A stretch of DNA of 64,000 nt from the NCBI RefSeq assembly GCF_020564565.1, contig NZ_JAJCTD010000001.1, positions 186,001 to 250,000 on the forward strand, in the 5' to 3' direction. A program made the translations under genes and the position numbers. Positions 20,008 to 27,880 of this stretch are shown piece by piece (position 1 is the stretch's first letter; the number at the start of each line of letters is the position of its first letter). The notes beneath the pieces are model-generated. The model saw only the letters and a list, made by a program, of their open reading frames with translations, did not search any database and was not told where the DNA came from. The stretch comes from Rhodobacter sp. Har01. GTDB lineage: Bacteria; Pseudomonadota; Alphaproteobacteria; Rhodobacterales; Rhodobacteraceae.

Positions 20008-21488
20008 TTCAGGATGCCTTTCAGCAACTCGGCCGCCCGCGCCTCATGAGCCGGGTCAAGGTGCATCACCGTGCCCCAGTCGCGCGTGGTCTCGGTGCCG
20101 ATCTTGGTGGTGGCGTCGATGCCCAGCTTGCCCGCCAGCCCCTCGATGGGTGAGGCGAAGTCCAGATAGTCCATCGGCGTCCCCTCCAGCACCATCAGGT
20201 CGCGGCCCGGGTCCATCCTTGTGGCCAGCGCCCACAGCACGTCATCCCAGTTGCGGGCGTCGATGTCGCTGTCCACCACCACGATGATCTTGGTATAGCT
20301 GAACTGCGGCAGCATCCCCCACAGCGCCATCATCACCCGCCGGGCCTGCCCGGGATAGCGCTTGGCGATCTTGACCACCGCCATGCGGTAGGAACAGGCG
20401 GCGGGGGGCAGGTACAGGTCCTGCACCTCGGGGATCTGCTGGCGGATCACCGGCAGCGCCAGGTCGTTGAACACCTCGGCGATGACCGAGGGTTCGTCCG
20501 GCGGGCGGCCGGTGACGGTGGTCAGGTAGAGCGGATCGCGGCGGCAGGTGATCCGGCTGACCCGCATCACCGGAAAGGGTTCGGCCGCGTTGTAATATCC
20601 GGTGTGGTCGCCGAACGGGCCCTCGGGCGCGGTCTCGCCGGGGTGGACCCAGCCTTCGATGATGATCTCGGCATTGGCGGGCACCATCAGCGGCACCGTC
20701 TGCGCCTTGACGATTTCCGTCCGCGCGCCGCGCAGCACGCCCGAGAAGGTCATCTCCGACACGGTTTCCGGCAGCGGCAGCGCGGCCGACAGCAGCATCG
20801 CCGGATCGCAGCCCAGCGCAATGGCCACCGGCATCGGCGCGCCGGCGCGGTCCCAGGTCCGGTGGTGCGCCGCACCGCCGCGGTGGGCCAGCCAGCGCAG
20901 GATCAGCCGGTCGGGGCCGATGACCTGCGCGCGGTAGACTCCCAGGTTGTAGCGGGCCACGTCGTCCACATCGCCGCCATGCGGCCGGGTCACTACCACC
21001 GGCCAGGTGATCAGCGGTCCGGCGTCGCCCGGCCAGGGGGTCTGCACGGGAATCGCGCCAAGGTCGGGCAGGGTGGTTTCCTGGCACACCGCCCGGCGGA
21101 CGGGTTTCGGCCGGGTCGAAAGCGCCGCCTTCAGCATCGGCCAGCGCGACAAGGCGTCGCGCATGCCGTCCACCGGCGGCGGGCTGCGCAGGGCCGCAAG
21201 GAATTCGCCCAAGGCCGGAACCTCGTCCAACGCCAGGCCCAGGCCTGCCGCCACCCGGTCCCTGGTGCCGAACAGGTTCGCCACCACCGGCATCGCCGCC
21301 CGCGCGCCGTCAGCCCCGGTGGCGTGGTCAAACCGCAGGATCGGCCCGGATTTCTGCAGGCAGGCCAGTTCGACCGCGGTCATTTCGTGCCGGATCGACA
21401 CCGGTTGCGCGAGGCGCGCCAGATCGCCCGCGCCTTCGGCCCAAGCCAGGAACGCGCGCAGATCGGCAAAGACGGGCAGACTTCGCAT
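20004..21488 (-). CDS. ubiD: UbiD, 4-hydroxy-3-polyprenylbenzoate decarboxylase
   Basis: Full-length UbiD (494 aa), the prenyl-FMN-dependent decarboxylase of ubiquinone synthesis. Typical motifs are YNLGVYRAQVIGPDRL.LRW with HRGGAAHH (prFMN/metal contact region) and EGWVHPGETAPEGPFGDHTGYY carrying the catalytic Glu-Arg-Glu area. The C-terminal MPQFSYTKIIVVVDSDID helps oligomerisation in the family. The gene is divergent from ubiT, sharing the 100-base region that holds the FNR-type box. Confidence 0.95.
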   Translation of the reverse strand: MRSLPVFADLRAFLAWAEGAGDLARLAQPVSIRHEMTAVELACLQKSGPILRFDHATGADGARAAMPVVANLFGTRDRVAAGLGLALDEVPALGEFLAALRSPPPVDGMRDALSRWPMLKAALSTRPKPVRRAVCQETTLPDLGAIPVQTPWPGDAGPLITWPVVVTRPHGGDVDDVARYNLGVYRAQVIGPDRLILRWLAHRGGAAHHRTWDRAGAPMPVAIALGCDPAMLLSAALPLPETVSEMTFSGVLRGARTEIVKAQTVPLMVPANAEIIIEGWVHPGETAPEGPFGDHTGYYNAAEPFPVMRVSRITCRRDPLYLTTVTGRPPDEPSVIAEVFNDLALPVIRQQIPEVQDLYLPPAACSYRMAVVKIAKRYPGQARRVMMALWGMLPQFSYTKIIVVVDSDIDARNWDDVLWALATRMDPGRDLMVLEGTPMDYLDFASPIEGLAGKLGIDATTKIGTETTRDWGTVMHLDPAHEARAAELLKGILK

Positions 21489-21540
21489 GGGGGGCTTTCC
21501 GGCTGTCCACCCCGTCTAGCAGCGCGCCGGCGAAGCGAGA

Positions 21541-21588
21541 TTGATTTGTGTCAATCAAACCTGACAGGGGGATGCGTATAAGCCCTCC
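21541..21588 (+). promoter_or_regulatory. FNR/FnrL box and class II promoter of ubiTUV, predicted leaderless
   Basis: TTGATTTGTGTCAA (21541-21554) matches the FNR consensus TTGAT-N4-ATCAA at nine of ten defined bases. A -10 element TATAAG is at 21577-21582. If transcription starts seven bases after it, at 21589, that is exactly the A of the ubiT ATG, and the box centre (21547.5) falls at -41.5, the textbook class II activator position. No good Shine-Dalgarno precedes the ATG, which agrees with a leaderless message. The E. coli ubiUV genes are FNR-controlled; here the arrangement is read directly from the DNA. Confidence 0.75.
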
Positions 21589-22146
21589 ATGATGCGCATT
21601 CTCTCCGATCCGTCGGTCAAGCTGCTTGGCCGATCCATCCCGCTTCCGACCCCGCCGCTGACTCCGCTGTCGATGCTGTTCTCGCGGCTGATGCGGCATG
21701 TGCTGTCGCGTCACCCGTCGATCCTGCGCCGGATGGGGGCCACGGCCGGTTCGCGCTTCCTGATCCAGGTCACGGACATGCCGTTCCCGATCCTGCTTGA
21801 ACCGTCGCTGCGGCGGCTGACCGTAGTCCCGCGCCGTGCCAAGCCGGCGCATGACACGGAAATCCGCGGCAGTCTCAAGGCCTTCCTGGCCATGCTTCAT
21901 GCCGAGGAAGACGGCGACGCGCTGTTCTTCTCCGGCCAGCTTGAAATTTCGGGCGACACCTCTTCAGTGGTTGCTCTGCGCAATGCGCTGGATGATGCCG
22001 AGATTGACCTGACCGAAGAGATCGCCTCGCTGGCCGGTCCGGCCGGCCCCGCCCTGCGCCGGATGTCGGCGCTTCTGGAACGCCGCACCGGCCTGTCGCT
22101 GTCGCGGCGCCGGCTGGGCGAAGACCCCGAGGATCACTCCCGATGA
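21589..22146 (+). CDS. ubiT: UbiT, SCP2-domain accessory factor of O2-independent ubiquinone synthesis
   Basis: Protein of 185 aa with an SCP2 lipid-binding domain (about residues 40-140; FLIQVTDMPFPILLEP and LKAFLAMLHAEEDGDALFFSGQLEISGD). In E. coli UbiT (YhbT) binds polyisoprenoid intermediates and works with UbiUV when oxygen is absent. Two adjacent ATG codons (21589, 21592) could start it. The first coincides with the predicted transcription start. The stop overlaps the ubiU start, giving a ubiT-ubiU-ubiV operon. Confidence 0.92.
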   Translation: MMRILSDPSVKLLGRSIPLPTPPLTPLSMLFSRLMRHVLSRHPSILRRMGATAGSRFLIQVTDMPFPILLEPSLRRLTVVPRRAKPAHDTEIRGSLKAFLAMLHAEEDGDALFFSGQLEISGDTSSVVALRNALDDAEIDLTEEIASLAGPAGPALRRMSALLERRTGLSLSRRRLGEDPEDHSR

Positions 22147-23138
22147 TGGAACTTGTCTGTCCCGCCGGCACCCCCGCCGCCCTGCGCGCCGCGGTCGAGG
22201 CCGGGGCTCATGCCGTCTATTGCGGCTTCAACGACGAGACCAACGCCCGCAACTTTCCGGGCCTGAACTTCAACCGCGAGGAAATGGCCGAAGGCGTGGC
22301 GCATGCCCACGCCCGCGGCGCCAAGGTGCTGGTCGCGATCAACACCTTCCCCCGCGCGGGTGACCAGGGCCTGTGGCACCGCGCCGTGGCTGATGCCGGT
22401 GCCGCCGGGGCGGATGCGGTGATCCTGGCCGACATCGGCCTGCTGGCCCATGCTGCCGAGAAACACCCGGGCCTGCGGCTGCACCTGTCGGTGCAGGCGG
22501 CCGCAGCGAATCCCGACGCGATCAATCTCTATGCCGAAAGCTTCGGTGTGAAGCGTGTGGTCCTGCCGCGCGTGCTGACGGTGGACGAGATCGCCGCCAT
22601 CAACCGCGAGATCGACGTCGAGACCGAAGTCTTCGTCTTCGGCGGCCTCTGTGTGATGGCCGAGGGGCGCTGCGCGCTGTCGTCCTATGCCACCGGCAAG
22701 TCGCCCAACATGAACGGGGTCTGCTCGCCTGCCAGCCACGTCGCCTATGCCGAGGTGAACGGTGCGCAAGAGGCGCGGCTGGGCGAATTCCTGATCCACC
22801 GCACGCCGAAGGGTGCGACCGCGCCTTACCCGACGCTGTGCAAGGGCTGCTTCTCTTCGCCCGATGCCAAGGGCAATGATCAGGTCGGCCACATCTTCGA
22901 GGATCCGGCCAGCCTGGATGCGACCCATCTGATCCCGGCCCTGCAGAAGGCCGGCGTCTCGGCGCTGAAGATCGAGGGCCGGCAGCGCAGCCGGGCCTAT
23001 GTGGCGCAGGTCGTGCGCGCCTTCCGCGCGGCGGTCGAGGCAGCGGATCGCGGTCTGCCGATGCCCGAAAGCCTGCTGGCCAAGCTGACCGAAGGCCAGG
23101 CCTCGACCACCGGCGCCTATGCCAAGATCTGGAGGTAA
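22143..23138 (+). CDS. ubiU: UbiU, [4Fe-4S] U32-family ubiquinone hydroxylase subunit
   Basis: Peptidase-U32-family protein of 331 aa which, as UbiU, forms a heterodimer with UbiV and hydroxylates ubiquinone precursors without O2. Cys170, Cys177, Cys194 and Cys233 match the four cluster cysteines of E. coli UbiU with a constant offset of one residue (LCVMAEGRC, NGVCSPAS, TLCKGCF). The N-terminal MELVCPAGTPAALRAAV is the family signature. No protease motif is implied by the family name. Confidence 0.95.
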   Translation: MMELVCPAGTPAALRAAVEAGAHAVYCGFNDETNARNFPGLNFNREEMAEGVAHAHARGAKVLVAINTFPRAGDQGLWHRAVADAGAAGADAVILADIGLLAHAAEKHPGLRLHLSVQAAAANPDAINLYAESFGVKRVVLPRVLTVDEIAAINREIDVETEVFVFGGLCVMAEGRCALSSYATGKSPNMNGVCSPASHVAYAEVNGAQEARLGEFLIHRTPKGATAPYPTLCKGCFSSPDAKGNDQVGHIFEDPASLDATHLIPALQKAGVSALKIEGRQRSRAYVAQVVRAFRAAVEAADRGLPMPESLLAKLTEGQASTTGAYAKIWR

Positions 23139-23142
23139 GGCG

Positions 23143-24048
23143 ATGGACCTGACCGTCGGACCGAACGCCTTTTTCTGGACCCCGGACAACCTGCGCGCCT
23201 TTTACGCCGGACTGGCCGAGACACCCGTCGCCCGCGTGGTGATCGGCGAATGGGTCTGCTCGAAGCGCCTGCCGTTCTGGCAGGACGAAATCCCCGGCGC
23301 CGTTGCGGCGCTGCAGGCGGCCGGCAAGGAGGTGGCCGTCACCTCGCTGGCGCTGATCACCCTGAAGCGTGAACGCAAGCAGACCGACGATCTGGTCGCC
23401 ATGGGCCTGCCGGTCGAGGTGAACGACCTGTCCGCCTTGCGCCACATCCCGGAAGGCACGCCGTTCTGGGTCGGGCCGATGGTGAACGTCTATAACGAGG
23501 GCACGCTGATGTGGCTGGCCCGCCGCGGCGCGACGCGGGTCTGCCTGCCGCCCGAACTGCCGCTGTCCGCCATCGCCGCGCTGGCCAAGGCGGGGTCCGA
23601 GGCCGGGGTGGCCGTCGAGGTCTGGGCGCATGGCCGCGCGCCGCTGGCGATTTCGGGCCGCTGCTACCATGCCCGCCTGACCGACCGCGCCAAGGACAGC
23701 TGCCAGTTCGTCTGCGCCGACGATCCCGACGGCCGCGACGTCGACACGCTGGACGGCCGCGCCTTCCTGAGTGTGAACGGCGTGCAGACCCTGGCGCGGG
23801 CGGTCACCACCGCCGCCCATCAGATCGCCGCCCTGCGCGAGGCCGGGGTCGCCGCTCTGCGCCTGTCGCCCCACACCGGCAATTTCGCGGCTGTGGCGGC
23901 GGCCTATGCCGAGAGCCTGGGGTCATCGGCCGGGCAGGGTGAGGCGCTGGTGGCCGAACTCAAGCGGCTGATGCCGGGGGCCGAGTTCTGCGACGGCTTC
24001 CTGCGCGGCGAGGTGGGCAGAAGTCTCAGCGGCGCCAGCGCGGCCTGA
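23143..24048 (+). CDS. ubiV: UbiV, [4Fe-4S] U32-family ubiquinone hydroxylase subunit
   Basis: Partner of UbiU, 301 aa. Cys39 (EWVCSKR), Cys174, Cys187 and Cys191 (RCYHARLTDRAKDSCQFVC) have the same internal spacing (13 and 4) as the E. coli cluster ligands. The ATG at 23143 follows GGAGGTAAGGCG and lies four bases after the ubiU stop; an earlier in-frame ATG within ubiU has no such site. Together with ubiX and ubiD next door this locus makes ubiquinone under anoxic, phototrophic or hydrogen-oxidising conditions. Confidence 0.95.
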   Translation: MDLTVGPNAFFWTPDNLRAFYAGLAETPVARVVIGEWVCSKRLPFWQDEIPGAVAALQAAGKEVAVTSLALITLKRERKQTDDLVAMGLPVEVNDLSALRHIPEGTPFWVGPMVNVYNEGTLMWLARRGATRVCLPPELPLSAIAALAKAGSEAGVAVEVWAHGRAPLAISGRCYHARLTDRAKDSCQFVCADDPDGRDVDTLDGRAFLSVNGVQTLARAVTTAAHQIAALREAGVAALRLSPHTGNFAAVAAAYAESLGSSAGQGEALVAELKRLMPGAEFCDGFLRGEVGRSLSGASAA

Positions 24049-24054
24049 GCGGGC

Positions 24055-24069
24055 GTCCCATCATGGGAC
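24055..24069. other. Perfect 15-base dyad between convergent genes
   Basis: GTCCCATCATGGGAC, seven-base arms around a single C, sits six bases after the ubiV stop and 81 bases before the end of the convergent dipeptidase gene. The loop is too short for an efficient terminator and no T-tract follows, so its role is uncertain. Confidence 0.3.
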
Positions 24070-24149
24070 ACGTCGGACAGCAAGCGATTCCAAGGGCTTG
24101 CGAATCTGTCTTAGGGATTTGTTAAGACTCTGGCCGGTCAGACCCCCGG

Positions 24150-25208
24150 CTAGGTCCCGAAGGTGCGGCGCAACAGCGCGAGCCAGTTGCCGTGCGCGAT
24201 CTTCTCCAGCAGCGGCCGGTCGTAGCCATGGTCGGCCAGCGCCTGCAGCAGACGTGGCAGTCCGGTGACGTCGCCGATCACCGCCGGCGTGGTGGCGCCG
24301 TCGTAGTCGGAACCGAAGCCCAGATGGTCTTCGCCCAGCGCCTTGAGCAGGTGATCCATGTGGCGCAGCACCGGGTCCCAGCCGCAGCCGTCGTCCTTGC
24401 GGCCGTCGGGCCGCAGGAAGCCCACTGCGAAGTTCAGCCCCACCATGCCGCCGGTCTCGCGGATCATCGCCAGCTGCCGGTCGGTCAGGTTGCGCGACGA
24501 GGCGCAGAGCGCATGCGCGTTGGAATGCGTCGCCACCAGCGGCGCATCGGACAGCCGCGCCACATCATCGAAGCCCTTCTCGTTGATGTGGGAAAGGTCG
24601 ATCATGATCTTCAGCCGGTTGCATTCGGCCACCAGCCGTTTGCCGGCCTCGGTCAGCCCCGGCCCGGTGTCGGGGCTGGAGGGAAAGGCGAAGGGCACGC
24701 CGTGACCGAAGATCGTCGGCCGGCTCCAGACCGGCCCGATGGACCGCAGCCCGGCAGCATGGAACAGATGCAGCGCGTCCAGGCTTTCGTCGATCGCCTC
24801 GGCACCCTCCATGTGCATGATCGCGGCGATGGTGCCGGTCTTCAGGCACTCGGCCACCTCGGCAGCGGTCCGGCAAAGCTTCAACGCGCCGGCGCTGGCG
24901 CGTTCCATCCACAGAAGATGCCCGGCGGCCTGCACCGCCGGCAGGATCGCCGCGTCGAAGCCGATCAGATCGGAAAGCGGCAGCGCATAGGGCGGCTTTT
25001 CCATCTGCGCCTCGATCTCGGGATCGTCATGCGCGGCGGGCGAGGGCAGGTAGATGGCGAAGAAGCCGCCGGCAAAGCCGCCCGCCTGCATCCGCGGCAG
25101 GTCGAGGTGGCCCTTGCCCTCGCCGGTCAGGAAGATCTCGGCGCGCCGGGCCGGGTCGTCCAGAAGCCGCAGGAGCAGGTCGTTGTGACCATCAAACACA
25201 GGGATCAT
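24150..25208 (-). CDS. Membrane dipeptidase family (M19) zinc dipeptidase
   Basis: Protein of 352 aa with the M19 renal-dipeptidase metal motifs: FDGHNDLLLRL (HxD), HMEGAEAI (bridging Glu), VATHSNAHAL, DLSHINEKGFDDV and GFGSDYDG. It has no signal peptide, so it should act in the cytoplasm on imported dipeptides. It is the last gene of the leftward ABC operon and its ATG overlaps the stop of the upstream ATPase gene, suggesting that the transporter's cargo includes its substrate. D-Ala-D-Ala-like or L,D-dipeptides are possible; specificity cannot be read from sequence. Confidence 0.88.
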   Translation of the reverse strand: MIPVFDGHNDLLLRLLDDPARRAEIFLTGEGKGHLDLPRMQAGGFAGGFFAIYLPSPAAHDDPEIEAQMEKPPYALPLSDLIGFDAAILPAVQAAGHLLWMERASAGALKLCRTAAEVAECLKTGTIAAIMHMEGAEAIDESLDALHLFHAAGLRSIGPVWSRPTIFGHGVPFAFPSSPDTGPGLTEAGKRLVAECNRLKIMIDLSHINEKGFDDVARLSDAPLVATHSNAHALCASSRNLTDRQLAMIRETGGMVGLNFAVGFLRPDGRKDDGCGWDPVLRHMDHLLKALGEDHLGFGSDYDGATTPAVIGDVTGLPRLLQALADHGYDRPLLEKIAHGNWLALLRRTFGT

Positions 25209-25978
25209 GGGGCCTCCTTGGCGGGGTCGAGCATCCGGTCGGCGCTGGCGTCGAACAGGCTGCGGGCATAGTCGGTTGTCATGCGCGCGCCGGCCAGGGC
25301 GGCGCGGGTCAGTTCCTCGACCGCACGGCCGTTCTGCATCACCAGCACCCGGTCGGTCATGTGGTCGATCACCGCCAGGTCGTGGCTGACCATCAGGAAG
25401 GTCAGGCCACGCTCGTCGCGCAGCCGGTCCAGCAGGTTCAGCACCTCGGCCTGGACCGAGGCATCCAGCGCGGAGGTGGGTTCATCCAGCAGCAGGATTT
25501 CCGGTTCCAGCATCAACGCGCGGGCGATGGCGACGCGCTGGCGCTGACCGCCCGACAACTGGTGCGGAAAGCGAAAGCGGAAGGCGGCCGGCAGGCCGAC
25601 GTCTTCCAGCGCCTTGACCACCCTGGCGTCCGAGCCGGAAAGGCCGTGGATCGCCAAGGGTTCCGACAACGTGCGGTCGATGGTGTGGCGCGGATGCAGA
25701 CTGGCGTAGGGGTCCTGGAACACCATCTGCACCCGGGCCGCAAAGGCCCGCCCGCGTGGCGTGGCGACCGGCACCCCGCCGATGCGGATGCTGCCACCGC
25801 TGATCGGCGCCAGCCCGCAGATCGCCCGCAGGATGGTGGACTTGCCCGATCCGCTTTCGCCCACCAGCCCGTAGCTTTCCCTTGCCGCCACGGTCAGACT
25901 CACGGCTTCCACCGCGCGCACCTCGCGGCCCTTGGCGCGGAAGGTGACAGACAGGTTGTCGATCTCGATCAGGCTCAT
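25205..25978 (-). CDS. Dipeptide/oligopeptide ABC transporter ATPase (DppF/OppF type)
   Basis: ABC ATPase of 257 aa. Walker A GESGSGKST, signature [14 protein letters not shown], Walker B ILLLDEPTSALD and the H-loop VSHD are intact. I choose ATG 25978 (MSLIEIDNLSVTF) since the in-frame stretch upstream is the intergenic repeat. It pairs with the ATPase at 26133-26978 as in other peptide importers with two different ATPases. A 154-base gap with a strong hairpin separates the two ATPase genes, which is odd within an otherwise overlapping operon. Confidence 0.9.
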   Translation of the reverse strand: MSLIEIDNLSVTFRAKGREVRAVEAVSLTVAARESYGLVGESGSGKSTILRAICGLAPISGGSIRIGGVPVATPRGRAFAARVQMVFQDPYASLHPRHTIDRTLSEPLAIHGLSGSDARVVKALEDVGLPAAFRFRFPHQLSGGQRQRVAIARALMLEPEILLLDEPTSALDASVQAEVLNLLDRLRDERGLTFLMVSHDLAVIDHMTDRVLVMQNGRAVEELTRAALAGARMTTDYARSLFDASADRMLDPAKEAP

Positions 25979-26020
25979 GGCGCCGCTTTCCCATGCCGCC
26001 GGCCCGGCGGAACCCGGGGC

Positions 26021-26122
26021 CTCCGGCGGGGGTATTTGGACCAAGATGAAGCAGCACGGACTTCATCTTGGCCCAAATACCCTGGGGTCCGGGGCGAAGC
26101 CCCGGCCGGGTTCGGGAAAGGG
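26021..26122. repeat. Inverted pair of intergenic repeats forming a 21-bp stem
   Basis: GGTATTTGGACCAAGATGAAG at 26031-26051 and its inverted copy at 26061-26081 match at 20 of 21 positions, separated by a nine-base loop. Each arm is flanked by GC-rich sequence (CTCCGGCGGG; GGGGTCCGGGGCGAAGCCCC). The element is the same family as the hupV-hypF repeat at 4823-4872. Head-to-head copies would fold into a long hairpin in the transcript between the two ATPase genes and could adjust the dose of the downstream ATPase and dipeptidase. Confidence 0.7.
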
Positions 26123-26132
26123 CCCAGGACGG

Positions 26133-26978
26133 TCACGGGGTGCCCTCCTGCGTCCAGGCCCCCGTGCGGTCAAGGCCCGGCAAGGGCGCCCGCGACCCGC
26201 CGATGCGCGGCAGGCAGTTGAGCAGACCTTGCGTATAGGGGTGCCTTGCCGCCAGCAGGTTCTTCGCCTCGACCTCTTCCACCACGCGGCCCTTGTACAT
26301 CACCAGAACCCGGTCGCAGAACCGCGCCACCAGACGCAGGTCGTGGCTGATGAAGATCAGCCCCATGCCGCGGTCGCGCACCAGCGCATCCAGAATCGAC
26401 AGCACCTCGGCCTGCACGGTGACATCCAGCGCCGATGTGGGTTCATCCGCGATCAAGAGGTCAGGTTCCGGGATCAGCATCATCGCGATCATCACCCGCT
26501 GGCCCATGCCGCCCGAAAGTTCGTGCGGATAGGCCTCCATCACCCGCTCGGGGTCGCGGATCTGCACCGCCTCCAGCGCCGCGATGGCCTTGGCGCGGGC
26601 ATCTGCCCGGCCAAAGCCGTCGCGCAGGCGCAGGCCCTCGGTCAGTTGCGCGCCGACGTTCATCACCGGGTTCAGGCTGTATTTCGGGTCCTGCATCACC
26701 ATGCCGATGCGCTGGCCGCGCAAGGCGCGCATCTCGCGTTCGGAGGCGGCGATCAGGTCCTGGCCGTCGAACACCATCCGGTCGGCCTCGACCCGCCCCG
26801 GCGGGCGGATCAGGCGCAGCACCGCACGGCCGGTCATGGTCTTGCCGCTGCCGCTTTCGCCGACGATCCCCAGCCGTTCGCGCCCCAGGCTGAAGGACAC
26901 GCCCCGCACCGCCTCGACCGGCCCGGTCTCGGTGTCGAAGGTCACGCGCAGGTTCTGCACCTCGAGAAGCGGGCTCAT
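26133..26978 (-). CDS. Dipeptide/oligopeptide ABC transporter ATPase (DppD/OppD type)
   Basis: ABC ATPase of 281 aa: Walker A GESGSGKTM, signature LSGGMGQRVMIAMM, Walker B LLIADEPTSALD, H-loop ISHD. The C-terminal ARHPYTQGLLNCLPR.G is the oligopeptide-transporter extension. ATG 26978 overlaps the stop of the permease gene upstream by four bases. In the membrane complex it would energise uptake through the two permeases at 26975-28941. Confidence 0.92.
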   Translation of the reverse strand: MSPLLEVQNLRVTFDTETGPVEAVRGVSFSLGRERLGIVGESGSGKTMTGRAVLRLIRPPGRVEADRMVFDGQDLIAASEREMRALRGQRIGMVMQDPKYSLNPVMNVGAQLTEGLRLRDGFGRADARAKAIAALEAVQIRDPERVMEAYPHELSGGMGQRVMIAMMLIPEPDLLIADEPTSALDVTVQAEVLSILDALVRDRGMGLIFISHDLRLVARFCDRVLVMYKGRVVEEVEAKNLLAARHPYTQGLLNCLPRIGGSRAPLPGLDRTGAWTQEGTP

Positions 26979-27880
26979 TTCGGCGCACTCCGCGGGTCCA
27001 GCACATCGCGCAAGCCGTCGCCCAAGAGGTTGAAGCCCAGCGAGACGATGAAGATGGCCAGGCCCGGCATGGTGGCCACCCACCACTGTTCGAACAGGAA
27101 CTTGCGGCCGGAGCTGATCATCAGCCCCCATTCCGGCAGCGGCGGCTGCACGCCCAGGCCCAGGAAACCCAGGCCGGCGGCGATCAGGATCACCCCGGCC
27201 ATGTCCAGGGTGACCCGGATGATGACCGAGGACAGGCACATCGGCACGATATGCCCGGCGATGATGCGGGCAGAGCCGGCGCCTTGCAGGCGAACGGCGG
27301 CGATGTAGTCGGAGTTGCGCACGGTGAGGGTTTCGGCCCGCGCCACCCGGGCATAGGGCGGCCAGGCGGTCAGCGCGATGGCCAGCACGGCGTTCTCGAT
27401 GCCGGGCCCCAGCACGGCGACCAGGGCGAGGGCCAGGATCAGCCGCGGGAAGGCCAGGAAGATATCGGTCAGGCGCATCAGCACGGCATCGACCCAGCCG
27501 CCGAAATAGCCCGCCACGGTGCCGATCAGCAGGCCCAGCACCGGCGCCGTCAGCGCCACCAGGCCGATGATGTACAGCGTGATGCGGGCGCCATGGATGA
27601 TCCGGCTCAGGATGTCGCGGCCGAAATCGTCGGTGCCCAGCCAGTTGCCCGGCGTGCCGGGTGGCAGCAGACGGCGCGACAGGTCCTGCACCAGCGGATC
27701 GTGCGGGGCGATCAAGGGCGCGAAGGCCGCGACCAGCACCAGGATCGAGACGATTGCCAGCCCCGCCATGGCCAGGCTGTTGCGGCGGATGCGCAGCCAG
27801 GCCAGCCACAATTGCCCCAGCCGGGCCTGCCGGCGCGACGAGGGGCTGGGGTCGGTCAGCCAGGCACGCAGGGCGGTCAT
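26975..27880 (-). CDS. Dipeptide/oligopeptide ABC permease (DppC type)
   Basis: Inner-membrane permease of 301 aa with an N-terminal cytoplasmic segment, a first helix at about 35-55 (NSLAMAGLAIVSILVLVAAFAPLIAPHDP is the DppC/OppC signature area) and five further helices. The coupling-helix EAA loop reads AETLTVRNSDYIAAVRLQGAG. LGTDDFGRDILSRIIHGARI is typical of DppC. ATGA overlaps at both ends tie it to the DppB-type permease and the ATPase. Confidence 0.93.
   Translation of the reverse strand: MTALRAWLTDPSPSSRRQARLGQLWLAWLRIRRNSLAMAGLAIVSILVLVAAFAPLIAPHDPLVQDLSRRLLPPGTPGNWLGTDDFGRDILSRIIHGARITLYIIGLVALTAPVLGLLIGTVAGYFGGWVDAVLMRLTDIFLAFPRLILALALVAVLGPGIENAVLAIALTAWPPYARVARAETLTVRNSDYIAAVRLQGAGSARIIAGHIVPMCLSSVIIRVTLDMAGVILIAAGLGFLGLGVQPPLPEWGLMISSGRKFLFEQWWVATMPGLAIFIVSLGFNLLGDGLRDVLDPRSAPK

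Noticed and set aside
21555..21560. Second overlapping FNR half-site forming TTTGTGTCAATCAA
   Set aside because: It matches the left half poorly (three of five) while the box at 21541-21554 is nearly perfect and correctly placed at -41.5.
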